Shown piece after piece: positions 1-8,615 of a stretch of 64,000 nucleotides of DNA. The translations under genes were made by a program, and so were the position numbers. Origin of the DNA: Flavobacterium flavigenum (GTDB lineage Bacteria; Bacteroidota; Bacteroidia; Flavobacteriales; Flavobacteriaceae); contig NZ_CP114285.2 in NCBI RefSeq assembly GCF_027111255.2, positions 3,596,001-3,660,000 of the forward strand, in the 5' to 3' direction. Position 1 is the first letter of the stretch. Each line of letters opens with the position of its first letter. The notes beneath the pieces are model-generated. The model worked only from the letters and a program-made list of their open reading frames with translations. It did no database searches and had not been told where the DNA came from.

Positions 1-2214
1 ATGAAAATAGCAACCAAGACAAACGTTAGAACCACTCAGGCAGCCAGAACCAGTTTACCTCAGGCTTTGAAAGTTTCTTTTGGTGGAGGAACCGTTATGG
101 GACTTGGTGTTGCGGGTTTAGCTGTTTTAGGTTTGACGGCTTTCTTTATAATTTTCTTTAATTTGTTTTCAGACGGTGTTTGGAAAGATACTGAAACAAT
201 GACTGTTGTTTTAGAAACTTTAGCTGGATTTTCGCTTGGTGCAGAATCAATTGCACTGTTTGCCAGAGTAGGAGGCGGAATTTATACTAAAGCAGCTGAT
301 GTTGGAGCTGATTTAGTAGGTAAAGTTGAAGCGGGAATCCCGGAAGATGATCCTCGTAATCCGGCAACAATTGCGGATAACGTTGGAGATAATGTGGGAG
401 ACGTGGCTGGTATGGGAGCCGATTTATTTGGCTCGTATGTAGCAACAGTTTTAGCTGCCATGGTTCTTGGGAACTATGTGATAAAAGATATGGGTGGAAG
501 TATCAATGATGCTTTTGGCGGAATTGGTCCAATTTTACTTCCAATGGCAATTGCCGGTTTCGGAATTTTATTCTCCATTATTGGAACTACAGTGGTAAAA
601 ATATCAGACGATAATGCCAAAGAAGCACAAGTGCAGAAAGCATTAAATATAGGAAACTGGATTTCGATTATTTTAACAGCAATAGCCTGTTTCTTTTTGG
701 TGAAATATATGCTGCCTGAAGTAATGACAATGGAATTCTTTGGAGAAGGAGCACAACAGATTTCTTCAATGCGTGTTTTTTATGCTACATTAGTGGGATT
801 AGTGGTTGGTGGAGCCATTTCATCAGTAACAGAATATTACACAGGGTTAGGAACAAAACCAGTATTAGCAATTGTTCAGAAATCTTCAACAGGTGCCGGA
901 ACAAACGTAATCGCTGGTTTAGCGACCGGAATGATTTCTACTTTTCCAACTGTATTATTGTTTGCTGTAGCGATTTGGATTTCTTACGCTTTAGCAGGAT
1001 TTTACGGAGTGGCGCTGGCAGCTTCTGCAATGATGGCAACAACAGCGATGCAATTAGCGATTGATGCCTTTGGACCAATCTCAGACAACGCCGGAGGAAT
1101 TGCCGAAATGAGCGAATTACCTAAAGAAGTTCGTACCAGAACTGATATTTTAGATTCAGTTGGAAATACAACTGCAGCAACCGGAAAAGGTTTTGCCATT
1201 GCTTCTGCAGCTTTAACTTCATTAGCCTTATTTGCAGCTTACGTAACTTTTACCGGAATTGACGGAATCAATATTTTTAAAGCACCCGTTTTAGCGATGC
1301 TTTTTGTCGGAGGAATGATTCCGGTTGTTTTCTCCGCTTTAGCAATGAATTCTGTCGGAAAAGCAGCAATGGATATGGTGTACGAAGTTCGTCGTCAGTT
1401 TAAGGAAATTCCAGGAATTATGGAAGGAACCGGAAAACCGGAATACGGAAAATGTGTGGAGATTTCAACTAAAGCCGCTTTACGCGAAATGATGCTGCCT
1501 GGAATTTTGACCATTGGTTTTCCGATTGCAATTGTTCTTTTAGGAAAATTAGTTTATGCTGATAACAATCAGTTAATTGCTGAAATGCTGGGAGGATATA
1601 TGGCTGGAGTTACAGTTTCTGGAGTGCTTTGGGCCGTTTTTCAAAACAATGCCGGAGGTGCCTGGGACAATGCTAAAAAATCTTTTGAAGCCGGAGTGAT
1701 GATCAATGGTGAAATGACTTATAAAGGTTCTGATGCCCATAAAGCAGCCGTAACCGGAGATACCGTTGGAGATCCCTTTAAGGACACTTCTGGACCGTCA
1801 ATGAATATTTTGATTAAACTGACTTGTTTGATAGGATTGGTTATTGCGCCTATCTTGGGTAATGGTCATTCTTCTCAAACAAATATTCCGCATGGCGGAT
1901 TGCCTCCTAAAGAAATAAAGTGTTGCATGAAGGCTGAAATGAATGCAGACGGAGTTTCGAAATGCGCAGATATGTCAGGAATGACCAAAGAAGAGTGTGT
2001 TAAAATGTGTAAAGAAAAAGGCTGTTCAGCAGAAGAAACAGCAAAATGCCTGGCTCATTTTGACACTGATAAAAACAGAGTGGAAGTGAATCTTTCGACC
2101 ACAAACGGCGTTACGGTTGGGACAGTAACCAAAACCCAAAACGGAAAAACGACTACAGAAGTTTTTGAAGGAACAGAAGCTGAGGTAAAAGCTAAAGTTG
2201 ACGCTGCGAAATAA
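1..2214 (+). CDS. hppA: Membrane-bound (cation-pumping) pyrophosphatase, 3' part
   Basis: Integral-membrane pyrophosphatase that couples PPi hydrolysis to H+ or Na+ export. The reading frame is open from the first base, and family members usually have about 100 more N-terminal residues, so the gene is cut by the window edge. The substrate-binding signature is present ([20 protein letters not shown], then [21 protein letters not shown]), as is the second acidic site ([10 protein letters not shown]) and [17 protein letters not shown] near the C-terminus. The motif [10 protein letters not shown] carries Ala where K+-independent enzymes have Lys, which points to the K+-dependent class; H+ versus Na+ specificity cannot be settled here. 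After the last membrane helix there is an unusual soluble tail of about 110 residues: a Cys-rich stretch (7 Cys between residues 641 and 681) followed by a Thr/Lys-rich segment. A terminator follows directly, so it is transcribed alone or ends an operon. Confidence 0.95.
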   Translation: MKIATKTNVRTTQAARTSLPQALKVSFGGGTVMGLGVAGLAVLGLTAFFIIFFNLFSDGVWKDTETMTVVLETLAGFSLGAESIALFARVGGGIYTKAADVGADLVGKVEAGIPEDDPRNPATIADNVGDNVGDVAGMGADLFGSYVATVLAAMVLGNYVIKDMGGSINDAFGGIGPILLPMAIAGFGILFSIIGTTVVKISDDNAKEAQVQKALNIGNWISIILTAIACFFLVKYMLPEVMTMEFFGEGAQQISSMRVFYATLVGLVVGGAISSVTEYYTGLGTKPVLAIVQKSSTGAGTNVIAGLATGMISTFPTVLLFAVAIWISYALAGFYGVALAASAMMATTAMQLAIDAFGPISDNAGGIAEMSELPKEVRTRTDILDSVGNTTAATGKGFAIASAALTSLALFAAYVTFTGIDGINIFKAPVLAMLFVGGMIPVVFSALAMNSVGKAAMDMVYEVRRQFKEIPGIMEGTGKPEYGKCVEISTKAALREMMLPGILTIGFPIAIVLLGKLVYADNNQLIAEMLGGYMAGVTVSGVLWAVFQNNAGGAWDNAKKSFEAGVMINGEMTYKGSDAHKAAVTGDTVGDPFKDTSGPSMNILIKLTCLIGLVIAPILGNGHSSQTNIPHGGLPPKEIKCCMKAEMNADGVSKCADMSGMTKEECVKMCKEKGCSAEETAKCLAHFDTDKNRVEVNLSTTNGVTVGTVTKTQNGKTTTEVFEGTEAEVKAKVDAAK

Positions 2215-2230
2215 ATCTTTGTTAGTATCA

Positions 2231-2262
2231 AAAAATGCCTCTAATTTTTGGAGGCATTTTTT
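2231..2262 (+). terminator. Intrinsic terminator after hppA
   Basis: The stem aaaaatgcctc / gaggcattttt has a 9-nt loop and ends in a T run, 17 bases after the hppA stop codon. Confidence 0.85.
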
Positions 2263-2360
2263 AGTTTAAAAAACTATATTTGCTAAAATAAATCAATCAA
2301 TTTTGAAAAGATAAATAGATAATAACAACATATAAAAATTAGCGTTTAGCGAAAATTCCT

Positions 2361-2476
2361 GTTTACTGAAAGGTCGAAATTTCATAAATCCACAGGAGAG
2401 TTTAAGTTAACGTTCATGCCATAGGCGTGGGCGTTGCTTTACTTTGTGGATTAGGTATTCGACCACCTCAGTAGAC
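2361..2476. repeat. Imperfect inverted-repeat element
   Basis: The outer arms (2361-2394 and 2445-2476) pair imperfectly around tgtggatt, ttcgacc and cagta. An inner hairpin, aacgttcatgcc / ggcgtgggcgtt with an ATA loop, pairs fully only if G-T or G-U wobble is allowed, which suggests a folded single strand or RNA. It lies between the hppA terminator and a decayed mod gene in an otherwise gene-free stretch of about 310 bases. An integron attC-like or other mobile-element end is possible, but I could not find convincing R-box sequences. Confidence 0.5.
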
Positions 2477-2525
2477 AAGTAAATGCAATTAGCCTGCGCT
2501 TCTTTTTTGTTACTCCAACAAAAAC

Positions 2526-2935
2526 ATGAAATTATACGCTACGGTCGAAGCAGTTTTAAAAAATGAACCTAATTATGTTACAGATGATGGTGATTTAAAA
2601 AAATGGGTAATCATTAGCAAAGCACAAAATTGCGATACATAATTAATCTCTTTATTATTAGAAAATCCAGAAGTTAAAACTCATTTTTTTATTCCTATAA
2701 AAGATGTTTTGGTTTTTAATCAAGCCTTATTCATAGAATTTATGGAGCAAAAAAAATATTTGAACGATAGTTTTACGGCCTACAAAAACAAAATAGGATT
2801 AACGATTGATGGTAAATTCCTAACCCAACGAAAACAAATTCAAGCTATCGGAAACTTTCTGACTTACTATCGGCGAATTTATTGTGAAAGTAGACGATGT
2901 TGGTACTTTTATAGATGTGCGTTAAAATCTTAAAA
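2526..2935 (+). pseudogene. Remnant of type III restriction-modification methyltransferase (Mod) N-terminus
   Basis: Starting at ATG 2526 the frame reads MKLYATVEAVLK, then EPNYVTDDGDLKKW, then an ochre stop at 2640, and continues in the same frame with LISLLLENPEV, LVFNQALFIEFMEQKKYLNDSF and KNKIGLTIDGKFL. This matches, from memory, the N-terminal segment of Bacteroidota type III Mod proteins, but the catalytic DPPY region and everything after it are missing. Homology stops near 2835. A different frame then ends in GEFIVKVDDVGTFIDVR-stop (2872-2925), which looks like the tail of some other gene fused on by deletion. No res subunit is present. Read as a decayed leftover of a lost restriction system. 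Confidence 0.7.
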
Positions 2936-2961
2936 TAATTATTAATTCATTCCAAAAAAGC

Positions 2962-2997
2962 AAAATCCTGAAAAACAAAGTTCTTCAGGATTTTTTT
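2962..2997 (+). terminator. Intrinsic terminator after mod remnant
   Basis: Stem aaatcctga / tcaggattt followed by a run of T. It could serve either the remnant or, as a palindrome, the converging protease operon. Confidence 0.7.
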
Positions 2998-3069
2998 AAT
3001 TATATTTATTTTTTAAAGATTGCTTTTATATTGGTACTTTTATTAAGGAGTGAAACATTATAGATTATA

Positions 3070-3564
3070 TTACTTTATAATAGTTATTAATTGTTGTCCG
3101 GTACTACTTTCCCATTTTAATTCTCCGTTTACCCATATTTTTTTGGCAATAATATTATTATTAGAAAGATCAAATTCTGTCTTTATTTCATCCATATCTT
3201 CAGATGACCATTCAACGTAAGTGGAAGAGATATTATTATGAATATTTTTAGTATTTAAATGAACCTTAATTCTATAGAAATTTGAGTTACCGACAACAGG
3301 CGGGACTATTTCATAACCCTTTGAAGCATCCAGTTCAGAATTGTCTACTTTAACCTTTATACCATCCTCATTAGCGTAAAATATTTTAATTTGATTAATA
3401 TCTATATAATCAAAGTCTGGGTCTAACAAATCCTCGCCATTTATGTTCTCAATCTTGAAATACATGGTTGCTTCAATTATTTTACAACAATCCTTCTCAT
3501 CATTATTGCATGAGAAAAATACACCTATCATCAAAATTGCTAGTAACGTTTTAATAATCATCAT
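3070..3564 (-). CDS. Small putative lipoprotein downstream of C10 protease
   Basis: 164 aa. It opens with MMIIKTLLAILMIGVFFSCNN, a short signal peptide ending in a lipobox-like FFSC, so it is probably anchored to a membrane on the periplasmic or surface side. The mature part is acidic, has a CC pair near residue 27 and looks beta-rich; I recognise no family. It starts only 15 bases after the protease frame ends and is surely co-transcribed with it. Secreted C10 proteases of Bacteroides and streptococci are often followed by a small inhibitor gene, so an inhibitor role is a reasonable inference from position, but nothing in the sequence proves it. Confidence 0.6.
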   Translation of the reverse strand: MMIIKTLLAILMIGVFFSCNNDEKDCCKIIEATMYFKIENINGEDLLDPDFDYIDINQIKIFYANEDGIKVKVDNSELDASKGYEIVPPVVGNSNFYRIKVHLNTKNIHNNISSTYVEWSSEDMDEIKTEFDLSNNNIIAKKIWVNGELKWESSTGQQLITIIK

Positions 3565-3579
3565 TATTGTTATTATTTA

Positions 3580-4824
3580 TTATTTTCTAATATTGTAAAC
3601 CATTCCTGCTTTATAGGTAAATGTATCACTTCCAACTTGCCAACTCGCCGAATACCAACCATTATACATACCGCTCCAGCCCCAATTCATATGATATGTC
3701 CAAGCATTATGAAACACTGTAATATATCCATGCAAACCTGCCGATACTCGTACTGGAACGCTATACTGACGGATGCCATCACATATCCAGGCATGTCCGT
3801 TCTCATATACATTAAAAATAAGCCATTTAGTTGCTTTTTCCCCCCCTCTTAATATTACAGGATATCCCGCATTTAACTCGCTTTTTGTTGTCGCAATACT
3901 AAAATCCATATAATCTGCAGCACTATAACCAAATGTTGATTTTAATGCATTTGGCACTGAACTAGTTTCAGCAGAAGATCCACTACAACCCCAATCCATT
4001 CCTACAGAATTTCCTGCATCGAGCATCAACCTTGCAGTCTCATTAGAACCACTTCCATCATACATTTGAGTCCAATTGTAATTGGAAGGATATTGATAAT
4101 ATTTCATTATTTGGGACATTGCAGTTGCTACACAACCAGTAGGTGTCCTACCATTAGAGTAGTTTGAACAACCATTATTAGGTGCTAAGTCATTGTAACC
4201 AACTCCTTGTCCCCAACTTGTACTAAGCAATGGTCCATATTGAAATGTAAGAGACCCAGTACCACTTTCATTAACCGATTGAGGTTTATTCGTTGAATTC
4301 ATATTAGAACTGATATAATTTTCTATGTTCTTAATATTCCATTCATCCTCTGGAACTAAAATTAATTTATCATTTAAGGAATTCTTCCGTATTTCCTTAA
4401 TATATTTATCTTGCGATTCCAACTATTCTATTAATAAACTTGGATATGAATCTGCACTAGTATCAAAATGATCTTCATTCGAAAAAGCTAAAACTGGCAT
4501 AGCCCGATTATCACCTGACATTATCAGAAATCCTCCACCGTTGTAGTTTATAATATAATATGATGGTTTATTTACATTTGAACCAATAGGCTTTATTTCG
4601 CTGATGCTTTTTTTTAGACCTCCTTTAGAAAATATTTTATTGTTGTTCTTAAATATGGCAGTAGCAATATTTTGAACTTCATTCGGATCAATAAAATTTG
4701 CGTCTTGTCCAACTTCAAGATTTTCTTCTAAATATCCCGATGCTTTATCTTCATAATCCTTTTCGGTGCAAGATGTAAGTAGACCAAAAAATATAAACAA
4801 ATAATAGATACTCTTTTTTATCAT
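3580..4824 (-). pseudogene. C10 (streptopain-family) cysteine protease, interrupted by an in-frame amber codon
   Basis: One continuous frame encodes a lipoprotein signal (MIKKSIYYLFIFFGLLTSC), a propeptide (YYIINYNGGGFLIMSGDNRA and VLAFSNEDHF are typical of C10 propeptides), and a catalytic domain with the Cys motif TGCVATAMSQIMKYYQYP, the His motif GHAWICDG and the closing HMNWGWSGMYNGW. The frame is broken by TAG at 4423-4425, between SLLIE and LESQDKYIKEIRK. Homologues usually carry Trp here (IEW), so a single TGG to TAG change explains it; no frameshift is needed. I chose ATG 4824 rather than the upstream ATG because a -7-like box (TAATTTTG on the minus strand, 4840-4847) overlaps the latter. 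The protein is intact on both sides, so the lesion is recent, suppressed, or a sequencing error. Confidence 0.8.
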
Positions 4825-4842
4825 GTCTTTTTTTTCATACAA

Positions 4843-5180
4843 AATTAAGATTTTTTTCTAATTGTTATATGTTTTTTATAAGTATTTTATTTATAAATGC
4901 AATTAATTAATATACCGATTACATAATTAAAAATACTTAACGTAGTAAGAACTCTTACTTAAATATTATTTAATGATACCATTTTTAATAAGAAAAGATA
5001 ATTTTGAGATTTAGAAAAATTAGATTTTGTATATAAATAGGATAGTTAATAAAAGCAAAATTCCTGAATAAAACAGCTAGTGTTGAAATGGTGAATTTTA
5101 GAATGAGTTTGACAGTTGTGAACAAACCTTTTTTTAGAAAAAATCTTTAGAATCTGTTTTAGATATTTAATTTTAATAAA
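4843..5180. other. Gene-free AT-rich stretch
   Basis: About 340 bases of very AT-rich sequence between the divergently placed protease start and the terminator of the GH3 gene. Apart from the probable protease -7 box at 4840-4847 I see no gene, RNA or repeat. Confidence 0.6.
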
Positions 5181-5220
5181 AAAATGCCTCAATTACCAGA
5201 AAATGTAATCGAGGCATTTT
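5181..5220 (-). terminator. Intrinsic terminator of the GH3 gene
   Basis: The stem aaaatgcctc / gaggcatttt, with a 20-nt loop, lies just beyond the GH3 stop codon and has T (A) tracts on both sides, so it may work in both directions. Confidence 0.75.
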
Positions 5221-5237
5221 CTATTTAAAACCTATTT

Positions 5238-7466
5238 TTAATCTACTAATTCAAAACTAGATTTTAGTTTAATATCTGCTGATGAGGTACCAATCATAAC
5301 TTCAAAATCTCCCGGTTCGGCAACCCATTCTAATTTATTGTTGTAAAAAGAAAGTTTTTCTTTGTCAATTATAAACTCAATAGTTTTTGATTCTCCTGCG
5401 TTTAATTTTACTTTTTGGAAATCTCTCAATTCTAAAACCGGTCTCACCACAGAACCAAATTTATCCTGCAAATAAAGCTGAACTACTTCTTCTCCAGTCA
5501 CCTTTCCGACATTGGATAATTGAAATGATACTTTTATGTTTTCGCTGCTTTTTATTTTTGCTGAAGATAATTTCAAACCTGAATAATCAAATTTTGTGTA
5601 ACTAAGCCCATATCCAAAAGGGAATTTAGGGGAATTTTTCAAGTCGATATAGGACGAAACATAGCCGGTTGCTTCATCGTTTGGCGCAGGTCTTCCTGTA
5701 CTGAAATGATTGTAATAAATCGGGATTTGTCCAATTTCTCTAGGGAAAGTCATTGGCAATTTTCCCGACGGATTGTAATCGCCAAACAATACATCGGCGA
5801 TTGCATTTCCCGCCTCTGTGCCCAGCCACCAGGTATATACAATAGCAGGAGCATTATCTGCAGTCCAGTTAAAAATAAGAGGTCTTCCTGCATTTACTAA
5901 AACAACCACAGGTTTTCCTGTGGCCATAATAGCTTTTACAAGATCTTCCTGCACACCGGGTAAATGAATATTGCTTCGGCTTTTGGCTTCTCCACTCATA
6001 TCGTGTCTTTCGCCAATACTTAAAATTACTACGTCGGCTTGTTTTGCTGTTGCAACCGCTTCTGCAAAACCATCTTTATTGTCTCCCTCTGCCTCACAGC
6101 CTTTGGAATAAAGCAATTTGGTGTTTTTACCTACTTTATTCTGCAGTCCATCCCATTGCGAAACAACCCATTTATCATAATTAACTTCCGGTAAATCAAC
6201 AGCCCAGAATCCCATGTTAGCTTTGTATTCTTTGACCATTGGACCGATAAAAGCGATGGTTTTGAGGGTTTTTGAAAGTGGTAAAGTTTCGTTTTCATTT
6301 TTCAGCAAAACAATACTTTTTTTAGCCATTTCAAGTGCTGCTTTTCTGTTTTCGGGATTGTTTAATTCTTTTTCTGCTCTTTTTGCATCTGAATATCGGT
6401 AAGGGTTATCAAATAATCCTAATTCGAATTTTTTACGCAGGATTCTCTTTACAGCATCGTCAATTAAATCAACAGAAACTTTTCCTTCTTTAATTAATTC
6501 GGCCAAATTATACCGATAAGCATTGCTTTCCATATCCATATCGCTTCCGGCTGTAATAGCTGAAAAAGAAGCAGATTTCAAATCTTTTGAATATCCATGG
6601 GCAACCATTTCGCCGATAGATCCCCAGTCTGAAACCACAAATCCCTGAAAGTTCCATTTTCCTTTTAAAATATCTCTTTGCAAATGCGCATTTCCGGTGG
6701 CCGGAATTCCGTTTACATCATTAAACGAATTCATAAAAGTAGCTGCACCCGCATCCAAAGCGGCTTTAAAAGGAGGCAGGTAGGTTTCCCATAACATCCT
6801 TTCACTCATATCAACGGAGTTGTAATCTCTTCCGCCAATAGCTGCACCATACGCTGCAAAATGCTTTACACAGGCCATAACCGAATTCAGATCGCCTAAT
6901 TTAGTGCCCTGAAAACCTTTTACTCTGGCATACGCAATTTTAGATCCCAAATAAGTGTCTTCGCCGGCACCTTCCATTACACGTCCCCAACGAGGATCAC
7001 GGGCAATATCGACCATTGGGGCAAAGGTCCAGTGGATACCACTTGCCGCAGCTTCTGTTGCCGCAACTCTTGCTGCTAATTCAATAGCTGCTAAATCCCA
7101 GCTTGCCGCTTCTGCCAGCGGAATTGGAAACGTGGTTTTGTATCCGTGAATAACATCCTGACCAAATAACAACGGAATTTTAAGACGTGATTGCATTGCC
7201 AGCTCCTGATATTGTCTGGTATATTTTGTCCCGATAATATTTAGCATCGAACCAATTAAACCTTGCTTAATTTCGTTTTGCTTGTTTGGATTAATTGTAA
7301 TGGGACCAGTTGCCTGATTATCTCCTGTGTACTGATTAAGCTGACCTATTTTTTCTTCCAGTGTCATTTTTTTCAATAAATCATTTATCTTTTGATCTAT
7401 TGTCTGTTGCTGGGCCATCGCAAAAATGGAAATCATCAACAGGGTCATTGTTGTTATTTTTTTCAT
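5238..7466 (-). CDS. bglX: Glycoside hydrolase family 3 beta-glucosidase
   Basis: 742 aa, full length for a BglX-type periplasmic GH3 enzyme. A signal peptide (MKKITTMTLLMISIFAMAQ) is followed by the (beta/alpha)8 domain (FGQDVIHGYKTTFPIP, DPRWGRVMEGAGEDTYLG, CVKHFAAYG), the alpha/beta sandwich with the C-terminal substrate loop (SIGERHDMSGEAKSRS) and a fibronectin-like domain (PFGYGLSYTKFDYS). The nucleophile is Asp280 in VVSDWG. It releases glucose from the non-reducing ends of oligosaccharides. It is the last gene of the susC-susD-GH30-EEP-GH3 array, so the natural substrate is probably the oligosaccharide made by the GH30 enzyme. Confidence 0.95.
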   Translation of the reverse strand: MKKITTMTLLMISIFAMAQQQTIDQKINDLLKKMTLEEKIGQLNQYTGDNQATGPITINPNKQNEIKQGLIGSMLNIIGTKYTRQYQELAMQSRLKIPLLFGQDVIHGYKTTFPIPLAEAASWDLAAIELAARVAATEAAASGIHWTFAPMVDIARDPRWGRVMEGAGEDTYLGSKIAYARVKGFQGTKLGDLNSVMACVKHFAAYGAAIGGRDYNSVDMSERMLWETYLPPFKAALDAGAATFMNSFNDVNGIPATGNAHLQRDILKGKWNFQGFVVSDWGSIGEMVAHGYSKDLKSASFSAITAGSDMDMESNAYRYNLAELIKEGKVSVDLIDDAVKRILRKKFELGLFDNPYRYSDAKRAEKELNNPENRKAALEMAKKSIVLLKNENETLPLSKTLKTIAFIGPMVKEYKANMGFWAVDLPEVNYDKWVVSQWDGLQNKVGKNTKLLYSKGCEAEGDNKDGFAEAVATAKQADVVILSIGERHDMSGEAKSRSNIHLPGVQEDLVKAIMATGKPVVVLVNAGRPLIFNWTADNAPAIVYTWWLGTEAGNAIADVLFGDYNPSGKLPMTFPREIGQIPIYYNHFSTGRPAPNDEATGYVSSYIDLKNSPKFPFGYGLSYTKFDYSGLKLSSAKIKSSENIKVSFQLSNVGKVTGEEVVQLYLQDKFGSVVRPVLELRDFQKVKLNAGESKTIEFIIDKEKLSFYNNKLEWVAEPGDFEVMIGTSSADIKLKSSFELVD

Positions 7467-7574
7467 GAAATACTTTGTTTTATTCTTTGTACTGTCTTCT
7501 ATATAATTGTTTTTTTAGGTTTTAAGATTAATTATTAGTTCTAAATTTTATTATGATGAAGGAAGTAGCAGTTT

Positions 7575-8414
7575 TTAATTCACTTCAATATAAACAGGCA
7601 AATGGTCCGAAGGATATTTTAAATCTTTTGAATCACTTAAAACAGCATGTTTCTGAATTGTTAATCTGCTATTTTTAGAAATAAATATGTAATCTATTAG
7701 TAATGTAACAGGTTCATTATGCTTAAAACCATTAAATGTTCCCGAAGGTCCAAAAGGTTTTTCTTTTGAAACGTCTTGGGTATCATCCATTTCTTTTTTT
7801 ACTTCTGCAATCTGATCTGTATTGGGTTCTGAATTAAAATCACCCATCAAAAATGCCGGATAATTTTTAGAATTGATCTCTTTCATTTTAGAAAGAATCA
7901 GCTGCACTCCTTTCACTCTGGCTTCATTGCCCACATGATCCAGATGTGTATTAAAAACCCAAAATGATTTCTTTGTTTTTAAATCTTTGAAGAGTGCATA
8001 GGTGCATATCCTGTTGCAGGCGGCATCCCAGCCTTTTGAGACAACATTTGGGGTTTCTGAAAGCCAAAATGTATTCATCTGTTCTACTTTAAAGCGTTCT
8101 TTTTTATAATAAATAGTGCAGGCTTCACCCGTTTCATTCTCTTCTCTCCCTATTCCAAACTTACTATATTCCGGCAATGCAGAAGCAATATCAACAACCT
8201 GACCGGGGGTAGCTTCCTGAACTCCTAAAATGTCGGGACTGTAAAACCGGATTTGAGAAGTAAAATAATCTTTTCGGTTTGGCCATGCATTTTCTCCGTC
8301 TGAAGCAACGTCCAAACGGATATTATAACTCATCATTTTTAAATTCTGAGCATAGAATGAAGAGCTTGCAAAAAGAAGCATTAATAACAGAATAACAATG
8401 TGTATCTTTTTCAT
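7575..8414 (-). CDS. Secreted endonuclease/exonuclease/phosphatase (EEP) family protein
   Basis: 279 aa with a signal peptide ending near SSFYAQ. The EEP fold motifs appear in order: SYNIRLD, DILGVQEAT (metal-binding Glu), FNTHLDHVG (catalytic His), FLMGDFNSEP (Asp/Asn) and PSDHLPVY (final His). The family includes nucleases, phosphodiesterases and sphingomyelinase-like lipases; secreted Bacteroidota members sit commonly in carbohydrate loci but their substrates are generally unknown. It lies between GH30 and GH3 in the same orientation, with 108 bases to GH3 and 201 bases from GH30, so it is probably part of the same regulon. The actual substrate cannot be read from the sequence. Confidence 0.85.
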   Translation of the reverse strand: MKKIHIVILLLMLLFASSSFYAQNLKMMSYNIRLDVASDGENAWPNRKDYFTSQIRFYSPDILGVQEATPGQVVDIASALPEYSKFGIGREENETGEACTIYYKKERFKVEQMNTFWLSETPNVVSKGWDAACNRICTYALFKDLKTKKSFWVFNTHLDHVGNEARVKGVQLILSKMKEINSKNYPAFLMGDFNSEPNTDQIAEVKKEMDDTQDVSKEKPFGPSGTFNGFKHNEPVTLLIDYIFISKNSRLTIQKHAVLSDSKDLKYPSDHLPVYIEVN

Positions 8415-8615
8415 ATTAAAAATTTTTATTCTCCAAAGCTACCATTTTAAGCTCTGCTGAAAAAAATCCATCTTTTAAAAAAACGTTAATCATAATCTTA
8501 AAGCTTGTTTGAATCTTGAGCAGTCAGATTTTAGAATTGGGATTAGCCATAATAATTGGAATGTTGTTTCATTGTCTTTTTTATATGGCAAATGGCATAA
8601 GGACTAAATAAATTA

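Noticed and set aside
1002..1199. 65-aa minus-strand frame inside hppA
   Set aside because: Lies wholly within a strongly conserved coding region on the other strand; no start or family evidence.
2361..2476. Integron attC site
   Set aside because: The fold is suggestive, but I could not locate matching RYYYAAC/GTTRRRY boxes, nor an integrase or cassette array in the window.
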